Source: Leisingera sp. S132 (GTDB lineage Bacteria; Pseudomonadota; Alphaproteobacteria; Rhodobacterales; Rhodobacteraceae). From it: a stretch of DNA of 64,000 nucleotides. Every line of letters starts with the position of its first letter. Position 1 is the first letter of the stretch. The notes under the pieces were generated by a model. That model had not been told where the DNA came from and searched no databases. It was given only the letters and a program-made list of their open reading frames with translations. A program made the translations under genes and the position numbers. Below are positions 24,535-30,051 of this stretch, piece after piece. The stretch covers positions 1,982,001-2,046,000 of the forward strand of contig NZ_CP083553.1 of the NCBI RefSeq assembly GCF_025144465.1, read 5' to 3'.

Positions 24535-25198
24535 TGATCAGCACTCCCCGATCAAATTCAGCAAGCCCAAACCCGCCATCCGGGTAATCGCCCTCCCGCT
24601 CCAGAAGCGCGCGGCACGGCGGCACCCAATGAAGCTCCGTCACACCGGAACGGTAATCCGCCAGGAACACCACCCAGCAATAGGCCGTGGCCGTGCTGCC
24701 TTTCGGAGCCAACCGCCCCTTGTGCATCACGACGCGCTCAGCGAATTGCAGAACGAAGGCTGGCGAGCGCCGGGAAAACAGATCCTCATACCGCCGCTGC
24801 CCCTCAAGGAAGGCACTGCGTACCAGAAAGGCGCACCCTTCGCGGCTTGTCCGCAAGGCGCGCTCTATGAACTGCTCAGCCAGCTTGAACGGCGGGTTCG
24901 AAAACGTCCAATCAACCGCCTCCGGATCAGCCCCAAACAGGTAATCCCGCACCGGGAAGCCAGCGCCGTAATCGTGAACGTCCGCTGCCTCTACCGTGTC
25001 AAAGATTTCAGTCAGGACGCGCACCATGTGCCCCCGATTGGCCGCAGGTTCACGCGCCACTCCGCCAGCAGTGAAACCTTGCGACACTAGGAACCGCCAC
25101 AGCGCCCGCGTGGCCCAAGGCGGAGTTGGGAAATCGTCAAGACTGCTGTGCGGTTCGCTCCGCTGCTGCATAACGGCACTGGAAAGGTTCTGGCCCAT
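24527..25198 (-). CDS. Phage DNA adenine methyltransferase
   Basis: The 223-residue protein has the catalytic motif IV in TFSNPPFKLAEQF (NPPF, N6-adenine or N4-cytosine class). A motif I-like REPAANRGHMVRVLTEIF, corresponding to EPxxGxG with the Gly pattern altered, precedes it. There is no restriction partner nearby, so it is an orphan methylase. It probably protects the phage genome from host restriction. The start coincides with the stop of the preceding gene. Confidence 0.8.
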   Translation of the reverse strand: MGQNLSSAVMQQRSEPHSSLDDFPTPPWATRALWRFLVSQGFTAGGVAREPAANRGHMVRVLTEIFDTVEAADVHDYGAGFPVRDYLFGADPEAVDWTFSNPPFKLAEQFIERALRTSREGCAFLVRSAFLEGQRRYEDLFSRRSPAFVLQFAERVVMHKGRLAPKGSTATAYCWVVFLADYRSGVTELHWVPPCRALLEREGDYPDGGFGLAEFDRGVLINV

Positions 25199-25635
25199 CA
25201 GGCACCCTCCCCATCCAGAAGATAAACCGGCTTGTGATCAGCCAACGCGCAGCATGCCGCCCGCCAAACACAGGCAGACGAATGCCAGCCCGGCACCGGC
25301 GGAATAATCACCAGGTCCGCATAGCGCAGAACACTTTCCGGCCTGGCCTCTTCCAACCCGCATTCATATGCCAGATAGGCCGGAGTAATCGGCAGCACAC
25401 CGGAACTGGCAAGCTGCCCCATCCACTCCAGCGCAATATCGGCCGCCAGGACTGGCCCGCCATCATATCGCGCATAAGGAGAGGCCAGGCACGCCAGTTT
25501 TCCGGCGGCATCAGCGGCAGCATCCTGCAGCATCAGTTTATCCCGGAACAGGCCAACAGGCCGCCAGAACCAGCCCAACCACACCCAATCCGGCTGGTTC
25601 GGAAATTCCAGCGCCGTTTCGGAAAGATCACGCAT
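25198..25635 (-). CDS. DUF1937-like protein (nucleoside deoxyribosyltransferase-like fold)
   Basis: This 145-residue protein contains LACLASPYARYDGGPVLAADIALEWMGQL, then ITPAYLAYECGL and YADLVIIPPVPGWHSSACVWRAACCALADHKPVYLL. The SPY...A.....G.......PI..........D.v.v....GW..S.G...E...A...g.pv pattern belongs to the DUF1937/DUF4406 group related to nucleoside 2-deoxyribosyltransferases. Note that the usual GWxxSxGxxxE glutamate is not seen here. It is the first gene of the minus-strand operon, with its promoter in 25,636-25,861. Confidence 0.6.
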   Translation of the reverse strand: MRDLSETALEFPNQPDWVWLGWFWRPVGLFRDKLMLQDAAADAAGKLACLASPYARYDGGPVLAADIALEWMGQLASSGVLPITPAYLAYECGLEEARPESVLRYADLVIIPPVPGWHSSACVWRAACCALADHKPVYLLDGEGA

Positions 25636-25861
25636 CAGCCACCCCCGCGGAAAAAGGGGCGCGCAGCGAGGTAGTCGTTGCGCGCCCTAGTCCAACAGGG
25701 AGGTATTCGGGGGCTTTCTGCAGGAACGCCTGCCCCTGGTCAGCGTGCATAACGGGGACAGATGCCCGCCCTGCAGAAATTCCGCAGACAACCGAGGCTT
25801 GTCCGCCACGCCGATTGCCTGCACCCTTCGCGGGATCAATTTGAACGACGAAAGGATTCTC
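25636..25861. other. Divergent intergenic region between minus-strand operon and the secreted-protein gene
   Basis: No supported gene lies here. It must hold the leftward promoter for the DUF1937-methylase-DnaA-like operon and the rightward promoter for the Cys-repeat protein. I see no copy of the 20-base operator palindrome here, so these units are probably outside direct control of the HTH switch. Confidence 0.45.
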
Positions 25862-26329
25862 ATGAAACCCGCCAGACATTTCTTGACGGCAGCCGCTGTG
25901 CTGGTCATTAGCGCCAGCCCCCAAGTCGCATTGGCGAAAGTCCCGGAACCGGTTTACGATGAAACCGCTGCCCGCGCGGACTGCACCAAGGAATGGGGCA
26001 GCGACTTTCAGATGATCGAGTATTGCTTGAACAAACGGCACAAAGGATTTCGAACGTTTGAAGCCATTGCAAACGACGCACCAGACAGCCTCGATCCCGC
26101 TCTCACGCTCTGCACCGAGGAGTGGGGCAATGAATGGGAAATGGTCGCGCACTGCGCAAGAAAGCAGTTGCGCGCGATAAGCAGCATGCTTGAACACACC
26201 CAAGACCTCCCGAAGGATGTTGGGGACGTGATCCTTTCGGATTGCGCCAACGAATGGGAACCCGACTGGAAGATGGTTGAGTACTGCATGGGAAAGCAAG
26301 CACGTGCCTGGCGATCCCTGAACAACTGA
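25862..26329 (+). CDS. Secreted protein with three C-x13-C repeats, probable lysogenic cargo gene
   Basis: Start at 25862 with GAAAGGA upstream; 155 residues. Residues 1-24 (MKPARHFLTAAAVLVISASPQVALA) form a clear Sec signal peptide with ALA cleavage site. The mature part has three copies of one unit: CTKEWGSDFQMIEYC, CTEEWGNEWEMVAHC and CANEWEPDWKMVEYC. Each is C-x13-C with a conserved EW and M, followed by a K/R-rich helix. Each unit probably forms a disulfide-clasped helical hairpin in the periplasm or outside. It stands alone on the plus strand between the late operon and the regulators, the usual place of a moron. No function is known to me. Confidence 0.82.
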   Translation: MKPARHFLTAAAVLVISASPQVALAKVPEPVYDETAARADCTKEWGSDFQMIEYCLNKRHKGFRTFEAIANDAPDSLDPALTLCTEEWGNEWEMVAHCARKQLRAISSMLEHTQDLPKDVGDVILSDCANEWEPDWKMVEYCMGKQARAWRSLNN

Positions 26330-26367
26330 GGCCGACTGGTAAGGGGCGATTTCTGGACGGACGTCAG

Positions 26368-26658
26368 TCATTCGCCGCCCTCTTGATCTTTGGCAAAATG
26401 GTCCAGAGGGGGAAGCTCAACATCTTTTTCGGATGCCATAGCTAGAGCGGTGCGGTAGATCTTGGCGGCCGTTGAAAGGTGGATTTCGCGCGACTTGACG
26501 CGCTCATCCTCAAACTTCCCCAATGTATTTGGAGCAACGCCAGCCGCCACGCTTAGCGTCGAGGGTTTGATACCTAGCCTTTGCCTGGCTACCCTAAGCC
26601 AAGACCTGAACTCATCCGAGTCAGGCAGGAAGGTCTCTTTTTCGCCCTCTGGCTTCAC
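26368..26658 (-). CDS. Small XRE-type HTH regulator (first of divergent switch pair)
   Basis: The 96-residue protein has a helix-turn-helix at about residues 20-55 (WLRVARQRLGIKPSTLSVAAGVAPNTLGKFEDE). The recognition helix APNTLGKF is almost identical to that of the divergent regulator. There is no LexA-like S24 peptidase domain. A good promoter (TTTACA - 17 bases - TATAAC on the minus strand, 26,724 to 26,696) precedes it, and its -10 box lies inside the operator at 26,682-26,701. It is therefore likely repressed by whichever HTH protein binds there. It is either the repressor or the Cro-like partner. Confidence 0.82.
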   Translation of the reverse strand: MKPEGEKETFLPDSDEFRSWLRVARQRLGIKPSTLSVAAGVAPNTLGKFEDERVKSREIHLSTAAKIYRTALAMASEKDVELPPLDHFAKDQEGGE

Positions 26659-26681
26659 GGCGCAACCTCAAAATGTTGTTT

Positions 26682-26701
26682 TATCACCTTTTGAGGTTAT
26701 A
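26682..26701. promoter_or_regulatory. Phage switch operator O1
   Basis: TATCACCTTTTGAGGTTATA is an imperfect palindrome with arms TATcACC / GGTtATA and a 6-base spacer. It overlaps the -10 box (TATAAC on the minus strand) of the promoter for the 96-residue HTH gene, so binding should block that promoter. Confidence 0.75.
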
Positions 26702-26724
26702 TGTAGCATTGCGAGGTGTGTAAA
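26696..26724 (-). promoter_or_regulatory. Sigma-70 type promoter for the leftward HTH gene
   Basis: On the minus strand TTTACA (26,724-26,719) and TATAAC (26,701-26,696) are separated by exactly 17 bases. Transcription would start about 30 bases before the ATG at 26,658. The -10 box is inside operator O1. Confidence 0.6.
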
Positions 26725-26745
26725 CAACCTTTTTGGTATATTCAT

Positions 26746-26765
26746 TTTCACCCCAAAAGGTGAAA
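26746..26765. promoter_or_regulatory. Phage switch operator O2
   Basis: TTTCACCCCAAAAGGTGAAA has perfect 7-bp arms (TTTCACC / GGTGAAA) around CCAAAA. It lies 34 bases upstream of the rightward HTH gene start, downstream of a TATATT element at 26,737-26,742, where binding would hinder rightward transcription. Confidence 0.8.
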
Positions 26766-26798
26766 GTATGCCGCAATAGCAAAAAGCGGATCGCCGGT

Positions 26799-27128
26799 AT
26801 GGATAATATTTGGGAGAAAAGACGCGCCAACCTGGGCGCCTTGATGGGGTCTAAGCGCATGAAGGCAGCGCAGGTCTGCCAGGCTGCAAAGGTTTCCCCA
26901 AACACCTTGGGGAAGTTCATGCGAGGGGAAAGCAAAACCCTGTCTCAGAAAAGCCTAGAGGCAATTCTGGCAGTACTCGGTTCGAACTTGATGGCGATAG
27001 ACTCCAACAACCCTTTGTCGAACACTAAGACCGAGCTTTTCAAGCTTATCGAGGGAATGTCAGAAGAAGAAGCTATGCGAGAACTTGAGAGAATCTCTAG
27101 TTCTGCGGCTGATCGGTCCGCTTCTTGA
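26799..27128 (+). CDS. Small XRE-type HTH regulator (second of divergent switch pair)
   Basis: From MDNIWEKRRANLGALMG at 26799 the product is 109 residues. The HTH spans about residues 8-55 (MKAAQVCQAAKVSPNTLGKFMRGESKTLSQKSLEAILAVL) with recognition helix SPNTLGKF, shared with the opposing regulator. The C-terminus is a short acidic helix (TELFKLIEGMSEEEAMRELERI), possibly for dimerisation. Like its partner it lacks an S24 autoprotease domain, so RecA-driven self-cleavage is not expected. Which of the two maintains lysogeny cannot be told from sequence. Upstream in-frame codons exist but the shared HTH start favours this Met. Confidence 0.82.
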   Translation: MDNIWEKRRANLGALMGSKRMKAAQVCQAAKVSPNTLGKFMRGESKTLSQKSLEAILAVLGSNLMAIDSNNPLSNTKTELFKLIEGMSEEEAMRELERISSSAADRSAS

Positions 27129-27219
27129 GTTCTTCCAGGTACTTAGCCGCCTGGGCGTCGCTCATCTTCTCCACGAGAGCTTTCAAATCTTCTTTCGCCG
27201 AAGGCACTATGTCACGCAT
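27097..27219 (-). CDS. Very small antisense ORF resembling the C-terminal helix of the HTH regulator
   Basis: A 40-codon frame (MRDIVPSAKEDLKALVEKMSDAQAAKYLEEL...) starts at 27219 and ends inside the 3' end of the rightward HTH gene on the opposite strand. Its DLKALVEKMSDAQAAKYLEEL resembles the ELFKLIEGMSEEEAMRELERI tail of that regulator. This suggests a protein that could pair with it, or a remnant of a duplicated repressor. The ribosome-binding site is weak and no promoter was identified. Confidence 0.35.
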   Translation of the reverse strand: MRDIVPSAKEDLKALVEKMSDAQAAKYLEELKKRTDQPQN

Positions 27220-27267
27220 CTCAAATATCCAGTAACGTTATGCGCGGCCAAGCTGCACAACTTACGC

Positions 27268-27296
27268 TTGTGGTTCAATACCCAAAATGGTAAATT
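27268..27296 (+). promoter_or_regulatory. Promoter of the luxR-type gene
   Basis: TTGTGG (27,268-27,273) and TAAATT (27,291-27,296) are separated by 17 bases. Transcription would start near 27,302, about 26 bases before the luxR start. Both tandem operators overlap this promoter, one over the spacer and -10, the other over the start point. Confidence 0.5.
27276..27295. promoter_or_regulatory. Phage switch operator O3, weaker half of tandem site at luxR
   Basis: CAATACCCAAAATGGTAAAT keeps the core TACC-N6-GGTA and the CAAAA spacer of the other operators but has diverged outer bases. It abuts O4, giving two sites about 20 bases apart on the same face of the helix, suitable for cooperative binding. 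Confidence 0.5.
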
Positions 27297-27314
27297 TCAC
27301 CCCAAAAGGTGATA
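27295..27314. promoter_or_regulatory. Phage switch operator O4 at the luxR promoter
   Basis: TTTCACCCCAAAAGGTGATA differs from O2 at only one base (position 19). It lies 14 bases upstream of the luxR-type start codon and over the predicted transcription start. Binding of an HTH regulator here should repress the quorum-sensing receptor gene. Confidence 0.8.
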
Positions 27315-27327
27315 CCGCGAGATTTTC

Positions 27328-27945
27328 ATGCAGTTTTTTTCCGACGTACCCGCAGACCTGTCCGACATTGCACCCCACGGCCTCGCACTTGGAATTGGCT
27401 CGTTTCGCACCGGGCAGATTGACGTACACACCACATATTCGAACGAATGGCAGGGCCTTTACCATGAGCGAGGCTGGTTGACCCAGGACCCCGCAGTGAC
27501 CAGCGGCCTTAGCGGCCCCGGTATTCACCAATGGGACGCTGAATCCATCCAGGACGCGGACTTCAAGGACGCCTGCTTCGGTTATGGGCTAAAGTCTGGA
27601 ACTTCGATCACAGACACAATCGCAGGGAGTTCTTGCCTGGTCGGCCTCACTATCAATAAAGCCCCTTCTGAAGCCGCAACCGAAGCCGCAACACGGGCAG
27701 TGCGGGAGGCCCACATGGGATATCTGACCACCAAGGCCCAACTGCTTCTCCCCCAACACATCGACGTAGTTTACCTTGCGGCGAAGGGATACCGCGCCAA
27801 GGAAATCTCTGCGAAACTCGACATTTCCGAAGAAACGGTGAAGCAAAGAAAGACAGCCGTGCAAAGCAAGATCGGGGTCAACAACTTCACCGCCGCGGTA
27901 AACATCTGCGCCATCGCAGGTTTAACCCTTCACCCCATAAAGTAG
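27328..27945 (+). CDS. luxR: LuxR-family acyl-homoserine-lactone receptor/transcription factor
   Basis: The 205-residue protein has the autoinducer-binding domain (about residues 15-130) and a LuxR-type HTH (about 140-200). Ligand-pocket residues are W41, Y45, D54, P55 and W69; spacings W-4-Y, W-13-D and W-28-W equal those of TraR (W57, Y61, D70, W85). The FGYGLKSG segment matches the conserved glycine region. The HTH reads VVYLAAKGYRAKEISAKLDISEETVKQRKTAVQSKIGV, with typical LuxR features. It is shorter than the usual 230-250 residues, mainly at the N-terminus. The start is 13 bases after operator O4, with only a weak GCGAG ribosome-binding site, so expression is probably low and repressed in the lysogen. 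The AHL synthase gene follows 60 bases later. Confidence 0.93.
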   Translation: MQFFSDVPADLSDIAPHGLALGIGSFRTGQIDVHTTYSNEWQGLYHERGWLTQDPAVTSGLSGPGIHQWDAESIQDADFKDACFGYGLKSGTSITDTIAGSSCLVGLTINKAPSEAATEAATRAVREAHMGYLTTKAQLLLPQHIDVVYLAAKGYRAKEISAKLDISEETVKQRKTAVQSKIGVNNFTAAVNICAIAGLTLHPIK

Positions 27946-27966
27946 AGGAAACCCCCGCCTAGGCAG

Positions 27967-27990
27967 TGCAAGTCTTTCTCCTAGTTTGCA
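27967..27990. promoter_or_regulatory. Possible lux-box-like inverted repeat before luxI
   Basis: Arms TGCAA (27,967-27,971) and TTGCA (27,986-27,990) are separated by 14 bases in the 60-base luxR-luxI gap. Inverted repeats of about 20 bases at this place are typical LuxR targets. The arms are short and the match to known lux boxes is loose, so this is only a candidate. Confidence 0.3.
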
Positions 27991-28005
27991 ACTTGGAGAA
28001 TAGAC

Positions 28006-28578
28006 ATGCAGCACAGCGTTGTTTCCTGGAAAACAATCCACGAGCACGGCCAGCTTTGGTGGCTACACCTAAAAATGCGGAAACAGCTCTTTGTTGACGA
28101 AATGCAATGGGCCATTCCTCACACAGAGGAGGCTGAGGCCGACCAGTACGACACCCCCCAAACGCATTATGTCATCAGCCACGCCAACGGCGCTCCGCTG
28201 GCCGCTTCACGCCTCAACCCGACATACGGAAACTTTGGCGATTGGTCCTACATGATCAACGACGCCTGCGAAGGAAAACTTCCAGGCATCCCTGATACGC
28301 TCATGGAAACCCCACCCCGGGAACGCGGAGTTTGGGAGGCAACACGCTTTACTGTTGACCCCAGCATCCCCCAAGCGGAGCGCAATTCAATACTGGCCGA
28401 AAACGCCCTGGCACTTACCGGAGCGGCCAGAACTCTGGGAGCATCAAAACTGATCGCCCTGATGCCGCCGGCATATGTCCGCTGGCTCACCTCGATTGGC
28501 CTGCCAACCACAAAGGCGGGGCCAACAGTTAAGGACGGTCAGGGCAAGAGAATCTGCGTTATGGAAATGGCACTCTAA
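28006..28578 (+). CDS. luxI: LuxI-family acyl-homoserine-lactone synthase
   Basis: The 190-residue protein has all core LuxI residues in canonical spacing: R25, F29, W35, D46, D49 and R69 (equal to R24, F28, W34, D45, D48 and R68 of EsaI), then E111 and R114 in WEATRFTV. The residue usually Ser in E-x-S-R is Thr113. The RLNPT motif is present. The enzyme joins S-adenosylmethionine to an acyl-ACP to form an acyl-homoserine lactone in the cytoplasm. Thr in place of Ser, and other pocket details, do not allow the acyl chain to be predicted. GGAG lies eight bases before the ATG. The gene is flanked by the LuxR-type gene and a phage operator with terminator, inside the prophage control region. Confidence 0.95.
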   Translation: MQHSVVSWKTIHEHGQLWWLHLKMRKQLFVDEMQWAIPHTEEAEADQYDTPQTHYVISHANGAPLAASRLNPTYGNFGDWSYMINDACEGKLPGIPDTLMETPPRERGVWEATRFTVDPSIPQAERNSILAENALALTGAARTLGASKLIALMPPAYVRWLTSIGLPTTKAGPTVKDGQGKRICVMEMAL

Positions 28579-28585
28579 TCACGCG

Positions 28586-28624
28586 ACAACCCCGAAGGGA
28601 TTAATTTGACCCTTTCGGGGTTGT
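28586..28624 (+). terminator. Terminator-like hairpin after luxI
   Basis: ACAACCCCGAA-GGG and CCCTTTCGGGGTTGT form a long stem with one bulge and an 11-base loop. It is followed by TTT and then the operator instead of a long T-run. It probably ends or reduces luxRI transcription into the early operon. Confidence 0.7.
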
Positions 28625-28625
28625 T

Positions 28626-28645
28626 TATCACCTTTTAAGGTGATA
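28626..28645. promoter_or_regulatory. Phage switch operator O5 before the early operon
   Basis: TATCACCTTTTAAGGTGATA has perfect 7-bp arms (TATCACC / GGTGATA) and a TTTTAA spacer, the best-formed of all copies. It lies 31 bases upstream of the first early gene, so it should control the plus-strand early operon. A clear -35/-10 pair could not be chosen; TTGACC lies at 28,606 and TTGTTT at 28,621. Confidence 0.8.
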
Positions 28646-28676
28646 CAGCTTTCTCCAAACACGGAGAAGGCAGACC

Positions 28677-28928
28677 ATGACACAGCATACCCAGCAGACC
28701 GCACCCGGCAAGGCAGGCGCTTGCCAGGTTCTCCACCTCGGAAATTCGCCCCGCTTTGCCGCCCTGCCGGATGGCGCCCTGCACGATCCCGCGAATGGCG
28801 TTACTGAAATCGCGCGCCGCCGGGCAGAACGTGCCGCCGCCCTTTCCGCCCGCATCCAGCGCCGTATCGCGGAAATGGGATACTCCACCCGGCCGCCGGC
28901 ACTCATCGCACCGGGGGCGCTGGCATGA
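28677..28928 (+). CDS. Early phage protein of unknown function
   Basis: The 83-residue product starts MTQHTQQTAPGKAGACQVLHLGNSPRFAALPDGALHD, with GGAGAAGG seven bases before the ATG. The middle is an Ala/Arg-rich helix (VTEIARRRAERAAALSARIQRRIAEMG). It is the first gene downstream of operator O5 and its stop overlaps the next start (ATGA), so it opens the early operon. No family recognised. Confidence 0.65.
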   Translation: MTQHTQQTAPGKAGACQVLHLGNSPRFAALPDGALHDPANGVTEIARRRAERAAALSARIQRRIAEMGYSTRPPALIAPGALA

Positions 28929-29266
28929 CCCGCCCCACCCCGCAGGAGGTTTACGCAACCGCGCAGCATATGGCGGTTGCCAGTGATATCTGCCGCGCTG
29001 TGATCTTTTCCGGTCTCGGCGGCACGCTGATCCCGAATGAATCGCAGCCCATGACCCCTGACGAGGCGTTCTATAAGGTCACCCTTTACGGTGTCACCGG
29101 GTCTGGCCTCGATCAGGTCCAGGCGCTGGCCGACTGGATCCGCCAAGCCAAGGATTTGCCACGCGACACCCGCACCGCCCGCGCCACCGACGGCCGCCCG
29201 GACTGCCCGTACAACGGCGCAGCCCCACTGCCGCCCGCCCGCACACGAGTTGCCGAGGCCGCTTGA
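28925..29266 (+). CDS. Early phage protein of unknown function
   Basis: The 113-residue product (MTRPTPQEVYATAQHMAVASDICRAVIFSGLGG) begins within the stop of the preceding gene by a 4-base overlap. It has a helical pattern with DEAFYKVTLYGVTGSGLDQVQALADWIRQAKD in the middle and a Pro/Ala/Arg-rich tail. No enzymatic motif or membrane segment is seen. The following 120 bases before the next gene hold no other supported gene. Confidence 0.6.
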   Translation: MTRPTPQEVYATAQHMAVASDICRAVIFSGLGGTLIPNESQPMTPDEAFYKVTLYGVTGSGLDQVQALADWIRQAKDLPRDTRTARATDGRPDCPYNGAAPLPPARTRVAEAA

Positions 29267-29389
29267 AACCTGCGCCTTAGCACACTGGCCGGGGGCACGT
29301 CCCGAAACGCCCCGCCAAATCCGCCGGGCGCGGCAAAGTCCACCACTCACGCCACCGCGCCGCGCCCAGCAATGCACAAAGGCAAGCCT

Positions 29390-29668
29390 ATGACCACAGA
29401 ACCCAAACAGCGCTTTGACGATCTGCCGCCATCGACCCAGGCAGGCATCCTCTGCAATGACCCGCGGTTTCAGACCTTCGCAGCCAAACGCTGCGGATAC
29501 CCCGGCGGCCAGTTCACCCAGGGCGCTGCAGCGGAATACGTCCGCCAGGTCTGCCTGGTCAGCAGCCGCTGCGACCTGCTGCACGACCAAGCAGCCGCCG
29601 AACGCTTCCAGGCCCTGCGCACCGAGTTCGACGCATGGACCGGCAAACTCGCAACCCCACGCCCCTAA
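29390..29668 (+). CDS. Early phage protein of unknown function
   Basis: From ATG at 29390 (AAAGG ten bases upstream) the product is 92 residues, MTTEPKQRFDDLPPSTQAGILCNDPRFQTFAAKRCGYPGGQFTQGAAAEYVRQVCLVSSRCDLLHD. The pattern DLPPSTQAGILCNDPRF...A.RCG.PGGQFTQ..AAEYVR..C.V.SR is familiar from early genes in Rhodobacterales phages but has no known role. Four cysteines are present without a clear metal site. Confidence 0.65.
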   Translation: MTTEPKQRFDDLPPSTQAGILCNDPRFQTFAAKRCGYPGGQFTQGAAAEYVRQVCLVSSRCDLLHDQAAAERFQALRTEFDAWTGKLATPRP

Positions 29669-29689
29669 CCCACCAACAGAGGACACGAC

Positions 29690-30025
29690 ATGCCCCTGCC
29701 CAATCACACAATCAACTTCCTCGAATTTCTTCAGTCATTCCGCCGCGGCCAGCTCCTGCATGAAGCTGACGACCACCTTGAAAAGGTGATCAGCGCTATG
29801 GCCGAAACCGGTGGCGATGGTGAAATCACAATCAAACTGCCCTTCAAGCGGAACAAGGCAGGACAGATCGAATGCACGCCCAAGATCAGCTCCAAAACAC
29901 CGCAACGGCAAATGGGCACCGGCATCTATTTCGCTGACGACGATGGCCGCCTCAGCCGCCGCGACCCGAACCAAATGGACATTGAAGACGAAATTGAGCG
30001 GCGACGCCCTGCCGCCACTGAATGA
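29690..30025 (+). CDS. Early phage protein of unknown function, upstream of the DUF2303 gene
   Basis: The 111-residue product starts MPLPNHTINFLEFLQSFRRGQLLHEADDHLEKVISAMAETGGDGEITIKLPFKRNKAGQIECTPKI, with AGAGGA before the ATG. An N-terminal helical part is followed by a beta-rich part. In many phages a gene of this type lies directly before the DUF2303 gene, which suggests that the two act together. No function known. Confidence 0.65.
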   Translation: MPLPNHTINFLEFLQSFRRGQLLHEADDHLEKVISAMAETGGDGEITIKLPFKRNKAGQIECTPKISSKTPQRQMGTGIYFADDDGRLSRRDPNQMDIEDEIERRRPAATE

Positions 30026-30051
30026 TCACCCTGCAACCAAAGGAATAGACA

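Noticed and set aside
25628-26371. Minus-strand open frame covering the Cys-repeat gene
   Set aside because: The plus-strand gene has a signal peptide, ribosome-binding site and repeated structure; the minus frame shows none.
26724-26740. Third operator-like site ACC-TTTTT-GGT between O1 and O2
   Set aside because: Its spacer is five instead of six bases and the outer arms do not match, so I do not count it as a member.
28628-29707. Minus-strand open frame opposite the first early genes
   Set aside because: The plus-strand genes are coupled by ATGA overlaps with ribosome-binding sites; the minus frame has no recognisable content.
29778-29795. AAAAGGTGAT inside an early gene as a further operator copy
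   Set aside because: Only one half-site is present, within coding sequence; likely chance.
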